Assembly (NCBI GenBank): GCA_937925335.1
Contig: CALEWY010000044.1
Coordinates: forward strand, 1-64,000
DNA: 64,000 nucleotides
Reading direction: 5' to 3'
Source of the DNA: an uncultured Acidimicrobiales bacterium
GTDB taxonomy: Bacteria; Actinomycetota; Acidimicrobiia; Acidimicrobiales; SZUA-35
Part shown: positions 31,609 to 37,955 of the stretch, piece after piece
Layout of the letters: each line of letters begins with the position of its first letter
Numbering within the stretch: the stretch's first letter is position 1
Position numbers and translations under genes: made by a program
The notes under the pieces: model-generated
The model's database searches: none
Told to the model about the DNA's origin: nothing
What the model saw: only the letters and a program-made list of their open reading frames with translations

Positions 31609-32760
31609 GTGAACGAACAGTGGTGGCGCCGCCGGTTGGAAGCGCTGCTGGGTGTTCCGGCAACTGACGGAAACTCCATCGACATTCTTCGCAACGGCGA
31701 TGAGATCTTCGGCTCGATGCTCGATGGCATCGAGCAGGCGACCCGATCGATCGACTTCTTGACCTTCGTGTTTTGGAAAGGGGCGATTACCGACCGGTTC
31801 ACCGAGGCGCTTGCCGAACGGGCGAGAGCCGGCGTTCGAGTTCGAATTCTTCTCGACACCCTCGGCGCTCGCCACATGGCATCGAGCCAAGTCAAAGCGC
31901 TTCGTGCGGCCGGGTGCGATTTGCGCTGGTTCCGTCCAGCCGATGCGCCGCTCACCCGAGCGAATCATCGCACTCATCGCAAGGTGTTGATCTGCGACGA
32001 GACCATCGCCTTCACCGGCGGGGTCGGCATCGCTGAGGAGTGGACGGGTACGGCGTCGAACCCGACCGAATGGCGAGACACACACTTTCGCCTGACCGGA
32101 CCGGCCGTTGACGGCTTACGAGGAGCGTTCATCGACAATTGGGTCGAGACCGGCCCGCTCGACATCGATGATCTGTTCGACCGATTCCCCGAGCAAGACA
32201 CGAGTGGTTCGGTGACGATGCAGGTGATCGCCGGCGCAGCCGAAGCGGGCGGCAACGACATCGCAACGATGCTCGAAGTCCTGATCGGCTCCGCCGAGCA
32301 TCGTCTTCGGGTGACGACCGCCTATTTCAACCCGGACGACGAACTGTCCGCTCGCTTGATCGATGCCGCCCATCGCGGTGTGTCGATCGAGGTGCTCGTT
32401 CCGGGGCCCCATGCCGACAAACGCTTCGTCCAGATCGTCGGCGAGGCGAGGTATGCCGAACTACTCGACGAGGGCATCGACATCCGTTCGTACAACCGCA
32501 CGATGCTGCACGCCAAGATCCTGACCGTCGATGGATTGGTCGCTTCGGTGGGCTCGGCCAACCTGAACCAGCGGTCGTTCCAGTACGACGAAGAAGTCAA
32601 CCTCGTCGTGTTCGATGAGGCGTTCGTGGCCGAACTCGATGCCGATTTCGAGAGCGATCTCAAAAACAGCGAAGCGATCGATCCGAAGACATGGGCGGAG
32701 CGATCACTCGTGCAACGGGCCGCCGAACGAGCGGCGTCGGTCGTGTCAGACCTGATCTAG
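31609..32760 (+). CDS. Phospholipase D / cardiolipin synthase family
   Basis: Two HKD motifs: THRKVLICDE and LHAKILTVDGLVASVGSANLNQRSF. Confidence 0.9.
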   Translation: MNEQWWRRRLEALLGVPATDGNSIDILRNGDEIFGSMLDGIEQATRSIDFLTFVFWKGAITDRFTEALAERARAGVRVRILLDTLGARHMASSQVKALRAAGCDLRWFRPADAPLTRANHRTHRKVLICDETIAFTGGVGIAEEWTGTASNPTEWRDTHFRLTGPAVDGLRGAFIDNWVETGPLDIDDLFDRFPEQDTSGSVTMQVIAGAAEAGGNDIATMLEVLIGSAEHRLRVTTAYFNPDDELSARLIDAAHRGVSIEVLVPGPHADKRFVQIVGEARYAELLDEGIDIRSYNRTMLHAKILTVDGLVASVGSANLNQRSFQYDEEVNLVVFDEAFVAELDADFESDLKNSEAIDPKTWAERSLVQRAAERAASVVSDLI

Positions 32761-32769
32761 CGATCCGTG

Positions 32770-32942
32770 GATGAGTCGTAGGGCCTCGTTCCTCGGCCTA
32801 CCGGCTCATCTCGTTAGGGGCCGCTCGGAGAGGTAGGGCATCGCAGCGCGATTCTCCTCCTCCGTCGTCGAAACACCACGCTGGGCTGTCTGGTCGATGA
32901 GTCGTACGGCCTCGTTCCTCGGCCTACCGGCTCATCTCGTTA
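32770..32942. repeat. Two copies of a ~46-bp hairpin-forming repeat, 126 bp apart
   Basis: GATGAGTCGTA[GC]GGCCTCGTTCCTCGGCCTACCGGCTCATCTCGTTA at 32770 and 32896; ends GATGAG/CTCATC are complementary. Confidence 0.92.
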
Positions 32943-33566
32943 CGGGTCGAGTTGGTCGGGCTCGATCACCAAAATGCCGCCGCGTCGCAGTCGAACGACG
33001 CCGCTCGCTTCGAGATCGCGAAGTGTTGCGTTGGTGGTCGGCCGGGTGGTGCCAGCCAACGCTGCGACGGTCGACTGCGTCAGTGGAATGTCGTCGCCAA
33101 AAAGATCGTGCAGGGCCGTCAGTCGACGGCGAACACGGAGCTCGGCTGGGTGGTGACGAGCTTCGAGCAAGAGGTTGCCGGCCTCTCGGACTCGGTCATC
33201 GAGCATGCGCACAAGCAGGTCGTTGAGCGGCGGGAGTTCAGCGCGGAGACGGTCAAACTCCTTACGGCCAAGCATCTTGGTGACGAGCGGTGTGACGGCC
33301 AGGGCCGTCGCCCCTCGGCGTTCGTCTGAGATGAGCGCCTGCTCCCCCATCAGATCGCCAGGGCCTCGTAGGGCAACCGCAACGCGATCCCCCTGCAGCG
33401 TGACCCGCTCGACCAGGACGTGCCCTTCTTCGATCACGTGAAGTGAGTCGCCAGGGTCTCCCTCACGAAAGAGGGCGTCTCCCTTGGTGACACGTCGCGT
33501 GATCATCACCTCGGCGAGGCGCTCACGTACGTCGTCGCCGAGCGATTCAAGAAGACGATCCCACAT
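32940..33566 (-). CDS. Crp/Fnr family transcriptional regulator
   Basis: ALFREGDPGDSLHVIEEGHVLVER (cNMP-binding); DIPLTQSTVAALAGTTRPTTNATLRDLEASGVVRLRRGGILV (HTH_Crp). Confidence 0.9.
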   Translation of the reverse strand: MWDRLLESLGDDVRERLAEVMITRRVTKGDALFREGDPGDSLHVIEEGHVLVERVTLQGDRVAVALRGPGDLMGEQALISDERRGATALAVTPLVTKMLGRKEFDRLRAELPPLNDLLVRMLDDRVREAGNLLLEARHHPAELRVRRRLTALHDLFGDDIPLTQSTVAALAGTTRPTTNATLRDLEASGVVRLRRGGILVIEPDQLDP

Positions 33567-33625
33567 CGGGCGAAACCCTACTTGCTTCTCACCGAGCTGC
33601 TGGATTCACCCTGGGGTGTCCCCAG

Positions 33626-33824
33626 CTAGGCGCGGGAAATCCGGTTGGACTGTTCCCTCCGATCAGTCCAACCGGCTCTCCTCAGTAGTGGAGACCCGAC
33701 CCCTCCGATCGGGCCTCCACGTTTCGATCCTCTGGGTACCACCGCGGTCCCCGTTGGTTCGGAATTCACTGTGACGGATCCCGACGCTTCGTTCTGTCAG
33801 CCCGCTGACACAAGCGGATTTTTC
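33626..33824 (+). ncRNA. Candidate 6C-like small RNA (tandem C-rich-loop hairpins, intrinsic terminator)
   Basis: CCGGTTGGACTG-TTCCCTCCGAT-CAGTCCAACCGG (33641-33675, perfect 12-bp stem); GTGGAG-A-CCCGA-CCCCTCCGA-TCGGG-C-CTCCAC (33688-33720); both loops contain CCCTCCGA; terminator CCGCT-gacaca-AGCGG-ATTTTT at 33802-33823. 5' end is approximate. Confidence 0.6.
33802..33823 (+). terminator. Intrinsic (Rho-independent) terminator of the candidate sRNA
   Basis: CCGCT gacaca AGCGG followed by ATTTTTC. Confidence 0.7.
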
Positions 33825-33864
33825 TTGACAAAATCTCGTCAGGCCACCCCGATCGAAATTGTCC

Positions 33865-34073
33865 CCCCAACCCTCATCAACCTCTGAGGTGCGGCAGGTT
33901 CGCGAGGTAGCTGTTTCCTCAGAGGTGCGGCAGGTTGGGTTGGGGGCGCGCCCCAGGGAACGTTGCGTAGATAGTGGCTTTCCGCGATTTCCGCGAGATG
34001 ACTGGTCGAAAACGGCACCTGCCGCACCTCAGAGGTGCGGCAGGTCGCACGTTCGCGCATAAAGCTGCCTACC
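33865..34073 (-). repeat. Interspersed ~210-bp element, copy B (inverted relative to copy A)
   Basis: See 228-434; also contains the perfect 14+1+14 palindrome ACCTGCCGCACCTC-A-GAGGTGCGGCAGGT at 34017-34045. Confidence 0.85.
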
Positions 34074-34147
34074 TTCGGTGAGTTGATGGTTCGTGCGAGA
34101 CCGGCGGAGCGAGACTCGACCAACCTTTGCAGCCGTAGCCTCAACCC

Positions 34148-35182
34148 ATGACCGCCGGTTCGTCGCCTCCACCCGTCGCCACCACATTCCCGCTCGGCCC
34201 GCAATGGCCAACGATCGACCCCTTCTTGTTCGTCGCCCACCACGACGACCACTACCCAGCGGCGAACGAAACACTCGGACCGCAAGCGTCGCTCGATGGC
34301 CGAACGATCGGCAACGACTTCGGCGGTCTCGACGGATGGAGCATGTACCACGGCTCGGAGATTCCGGGGTTCCCATCCCACCCCCATCGCGGGTTCGAAA
34401 CCATCAGCTACGTACGCCAAGGGTTCATCGACCACTCTGACTCACTCGGCGCGACGGCTCGTTTCGGCAAGGGTGACACCCAGTGGATGACCGCCGGCGC
34501 CGGCATCGTCCACGCCGAGATGTTCCCCCTTCTCAACCGAGATCAGCCCAACCCCATGGAGATGTTCCAGATCTGGCTGAACCTCCCGAGCCAAGACAAG
34601 CTCGTCCCGCCCTACTTCACGATGCTGTGGGACCACGACACGCCGGTTCACACCACAACCGATGGTGCTGGGCGACGCGTCGACGTGACCGTGATCGCTG
34701 GCACGCTCGGCGAAGCAGTTGGCCAGACGCCTCCGCCTGACTCTTGGGCTTCCAACGAGGATGCTGATCTGGCGATCTGGCACATCGTCGCCGACCCGGG
34801 AGTCGAATGGACGCTGCCACCAGCGAACGACGAACGGACCCAACGGATGCTCTACGGATTTGCCGGATCGGGCATCACCCTCGGCGGACACCCGATCGCC
34901 CCGAAGACCGGAGCACTCGTCGACGCCACCAACGCCCACGAGTTCATTGCCGGCCCAGCTGGCGCTGAATGCATGATGTTGCAGGGCCGACCAATCGGCG
35001 AGCCCGTCGCCCAGTACGGCCCGTTCGTCATGAACGACGAAGCCGGGATCCGCCAGGCCTTCACCGACTACCAGAACACCGGCTTTGGCGGCTGGCCCTG
35101 GCCCGCAGACGACCCCGCTCACCCCGGTTCCGACGGTCGCTTCGCCCGCCATGCCTCGGGCCGCGTCGACATCCCAACATGA
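34148..35182 (+). CDS. Pirin family protein
   Basis: DPFLFVAHHDDHYP...FPSHPHRGFETISYVRQGFIDHSDSLGATARFGKGDTQWMTAGAGIVHAEMF. Confidence 0.93.
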   Translation: MTAGSSPPPVATTFPLGPQWPTIDPFLFVAHHDDHYPAANETLGPQASLDGRTIGNDFGGLDGWSMYHGSEIPGFPSHPHRGFETISYVRQGFIDHSDSLGATARFGKGDTQWMTAGAGIVHAEMFPLLNRDQPNPMEMFQIWLNLPSQDKLVPPYFTMLWDHDTPVHTTTDGAGRRVDVTVIAGTLGEAVGQTPPPDSWASNEDADLAIWHIVADPGVEWTLPPANDERTQRMLYGFAGSGITLGGHPIAPKTGALVDATNAHEFIAGPAGAECMMLQGRPIGEPVAQYGPFVMNDEAGIRQAFTDYQNTGFGGWPWPADDPAHPGSDGRFARHASGRVDIPT

Positions 35183-35395
35183 TCACGGTGACGAACATGA
35201 TCGTGAGCAGCCAGTTCTCATGAACGAGCCCAGCCTCACCACACAGCCCACCCTCACCACACAGCCCAGCCTCTCGAACAACCCTCTCGGGCCCCGAAAA
35301 AGCGTGAACGAGGCTCGGTCGCCGTTGTGGGATGCCGCCGCAATCACACACATGCAAAGAACCCGAGCCTCGTTCGTGGGCAATTCTAATCATTT

Positions 35396-36628
35396 GTGAC
35401 GGGCGGTCACAGCATTTCGAACAATCGGACCGAACGATCGGTTATCCGGTACCTTGCCGCGCTCGGCATTTTGTTGGCCTTTGGAATCGACGTCGCACTC
35501 CCCGCATTCGACGAGATCACGGCCGAACTGCCCGGCGTTGGCGACGACATCACACTCATCGGAACGACCTACTTCCTTGGTCTCGCCGTCGGCCAACTCT
35601 TCTTCGGTCCGATCAGCGACCGCTTCGGGCGACGCAACGCGCTCCTGGCCGGACTCGTCCTGTACGCCATCGGAGCGCTGGGAGCGACACTCGCTCCGAA
35701 CTTCGAGACGCTCCTGATCGCCCGAGCCATCTGGGGGTTTGGCGGCGCCTCCCCGGCCGTTTTGCGTGTTGCGATCGCCCGCGATCTCTACGACGGCGAC
35801 CGAATGGCTCGAGTCATCACCATCGTGATGGCGGTCTTCTTGATCGGCCCCGTCCTCGTCCCATTCATTGGAGAGGGGATCCTGCGAATCGGATCATGGC
35901 GCCTGGTGTTCGGCGCCGCCATGTTGCTCTCGATTGGGGCGGCGACCTGGACGATGTCGTTCGGCGAGACGCTTGCCGAGGACAATCGCCGCCCGCTTTC
36001 CGCTCGGCCGTTGCTTGAAGCGTTCTCCGCGATCATTCGCAACCGGCAAACAATCGCCCATATCGGAGCGCTCACCCTCTACTCCGGAGCGTTCTTCATC
36101 TACCTCGGCAGCGGCCAGCCGATCATCGACCAGATCTACGGACGCGGCAGCCAGTTCGCCTGGTGGTTTGGACTCGGCGGTGTCGTGATGATCGGAGCGC
36201 TGCTCATCAGCGATCAGCTCATCGCCCGATTCGGTGCTCCGAGGGTGATGACCAGCGTGTCGATGCTGATGCTGATCATCGCGGCGATCGGGCTCGTCCT
36301 CGCACTGATCGATGGGCGATCGATGAGCTTCGGCGTCTGGATCGTTTGGATGATCGCTATCAATGCGATGCAAACGCTTGCGACACCACTCGCCAATTCG
36401 CTCGCTCTTGAACCAATGGGAGCAATGGCTGGAACCGCCTCAGCCGTGCTCGGTTCCATCTCGCTCGGAGGTGGCGCCCTCTTGGCATCAATCGTCGATC
36501 AGATGATCGACGAATCGGTGTTTCCGATGGTCGTCGCCAACATGCTCGCCATGGTCGGCGGTTTCATTCTCGTGCGAATCGGACGGCCGACACCGGCTTC
36601 ATCGCCCGAGCGTGTTCACGCCAAGTGA
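35396..36628 (+). CDS. MFS drug-resistance transporter, Bcr/CflA-like
   Basis: GTYFLGLAVGQLFFGPISDRFGRRNALLAGLVLYAIGALGATLAPNFETLLIARAIWGFGGASPAVLRVAIARDLYDGDRMAR. Confidence 0.9.
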   Translation: MTGGHSISNNRTERSVIRYLAALGILLAFGIDVALPAFDEITAELPGVGDDITLIGTTYFLGLAVGQLFFGPISDRFGRRNALLAGLVLYAIGALGATLAPNFETLLIARAIWGFGGASPAVLRVAIARDLYDGDRMARVITIVMAVFLIGPVLVPFIGEGILRIGSWRLVFGAAMLLSIGAATWTMSFGETLAEDNRRPLSARPLLEAFSAIIRNRQTIAHIGALTLYSGAFFIYLGSGQPIIDQIYGRGSQFAWWFGLGGVVMIGALLISDQLIARFGAPRVMTSVSMLMLIIAAIGLVLALIDGRSMSFGVWIVWMIAINAMQTLATPLANSLALEPMGAMAGTASAVLGSISLGGGALLASIVDQMIDESVFPMVVANMLAMVGGFILVRIGRPTPASSPERVHAK

Positions 36629-36629
36629 G

Positions 36630-37073
36630 CTAGTTGCCGGCACGAACCGGCTGGGCGGAAGCGGCGCCATTAGGGGCCGGAGCACCGGCGGCCGCCGCTG
36701 CAGGCTCACCCTCAGCTGCTTCGCCGTTCGCGTCTTCAGCGGGTTCGCCGTCGGTGCTCGATTCAGCGCTCTCAGGGTCTTTGTCGCTGTAACCCGAGCC
36801 GTCATCAAAGATGAGGAACTTCTCGGGAATCGGCGGCTGATCAGGCACCTCGGCGTCACTGACGAACTGCACACCAACGATTTCGAAGTCATCTGCCGAG
36901 ATGGCCTTGTCTGCTTGGTAGTCGCTCAACTGCAGCTGGCCGTTGAACAAGCGGTGTTTCTTGGCAACCGCGAACCAGCCCTCTTCGTTGTCGGGACGAG
37001 CGTTGACCACATCGCCTTCTTCAACGTCAGCGATACGCATCCGCGCCACTTTGACAAATCGACGTTGCGCCAT
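36630..37073 (-). CDS. Hypothetical protein
   Basis: MAQRRFVKVARMRIADVEEGDVVNARPDNEEGWFAVAKKHRLFNGQLQLSDYQ; acidic/Ala-rich tail. Start inferred. Confidence 0.5.
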   Translation of the reverse strand: MAQRRFVKVARMRIADVEEGDVVNARPDNEEGWFAVAKKHRLFNGQLQLSDYQADKAISADDFEIVGVQFVSDAEVPDQPPIPEKFLIFDDGSGYSDKDPESAESSTDGEPAEDANGEAAEGEPAAAAAGAPAPNGAASAQPVRAGN

Positions 37074-37178
37074 GCTTGCATTCTCCATTCGCCCAATCGT
37101 GCGATCGGGGTTCTCAGAGATCATCGGGTCACAACGCGGTCAACCTGAGCTGATCCTCAGACGCCCCAACCTTGATGG

Positions 37179-37955
37179 CTAGCGAATCGCGGCCACGCCG
37201 GATTCAAAGAGCGGCACGCACAGCCCTCGATTGGCCATGCCGGGCACGCGACGGCCCCGGAGCGGATCCTGTCGAGCAACGATGTGGTTCTCTGGGTGAG
37301 GCATCAAACCGAGCACGAGCCCAGATTCGTCGCACACACCGGCGATATCGGCCATCGACCCGTTCGGGTTCGTCGGGAACGCGCCGCCAGCGGCCGACAC
37401 AACACCGTCGTCGTCGACGGCCACATATCGCAGAGCAACCTGATCGGCCTCGGCTAACGCCTCGGCATCGTCGACCACAAAGCGGCCCTCGCCATGAGCG
37501 ATCGGGCAACGAATCGGTTCGGTCAACCCGGAGGTCCACACCGAACGAGACGAGCTCGCTTCCATCGTGACCCAGCGGCATTCGAATCGTTGGGAGTCGT
37601 TGTCGGTGAGCACGGCCGACCGATCGGCACCTGGAAGGATCCCAGCTCGAACGAGCGCCTGGAACCCGTTGCACACGCCAAAGATCGGCATCTCGGCTGC
37701 GACAGCCGCATGCAGTTGATCACCAAACCAACCGGCGAGGTCGAGGCCGAGCAGGCGGCCGGCACCGAGCGCATCGCCGTAGGAGAACCCGCCCGGAACG
37801 GCGAGCATTTGATGGTCGGACAGTGTGACGTCGCCAGCCCGAAGCGCCGAGAGTGGCACCTGGACTGGTTCGGCGCCAGCGAGTCGGAAGGCATCGGCGA
37901 GGTCGCCATCGCGGTTCGTTCCAAGCGCGATCGGAATCAGAACGGTCGGCTTCAT
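37179..37955 (-). CDS. purQ: Phosphoribosylformylglycinamidine synthase, glutaminase subunit
   Basis: LIPIALGTNRDGDLADAFRLAGAEPVQVPL...VPGGFSYGDALGAGRLLGLDLAG...IFGVCNGFQALVRAGILPG...GLMPHPENHIV. Confidence 0.92.
   Translation of the reverse strand: MKPTVLIPIALGTNRDGDLADAFRLAGAEPVQVPLSALRAGDVTLSDHQMLAVPGGFSYGDALGAGRLLGLDLAGWFGDQLHAAVAAEMPIFGVCNGFQALVRAGILPGADRSAVLTDNDSQRFECRWVTMEASSSRSVWTSGLTEPIRCPIAHGEGRFVVDDAEALAEADQVALRYVAVDDDGVVSAAGGAFPTNPNGSMADIAGVCDESGLVLGLMPHPENHIVARQDPLRGRRVPGMANRGLCVPLFESGVAAIR

Noticed and set aside
33731-33752. T-box-like string CTGGGTACCACCGCGGTCCCC
   Set aside because: Resembles GGGTGGTACCGCGG but lacks the UGGN-ACCGCG bulge order, and no aminoacyl-tRNA synthetase or amino-acid gene lies downstream; more likely part of the candidate sRNA.
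33825-33830. Perfect -35 box TTGACA after the sRNA terminator
   Set aside because: No convincing -10 hexamer at 16-19 bp downstream and the interspersed repeat begins immediately; treated as chance.
33645-33887. 80-aa plus-strand ORF over the hairpins
   Set aside because: It overlaps two strong stem-loops and an intrinsic terminator and ends in the repeat-derived PTLINL sequence; no coding signature.
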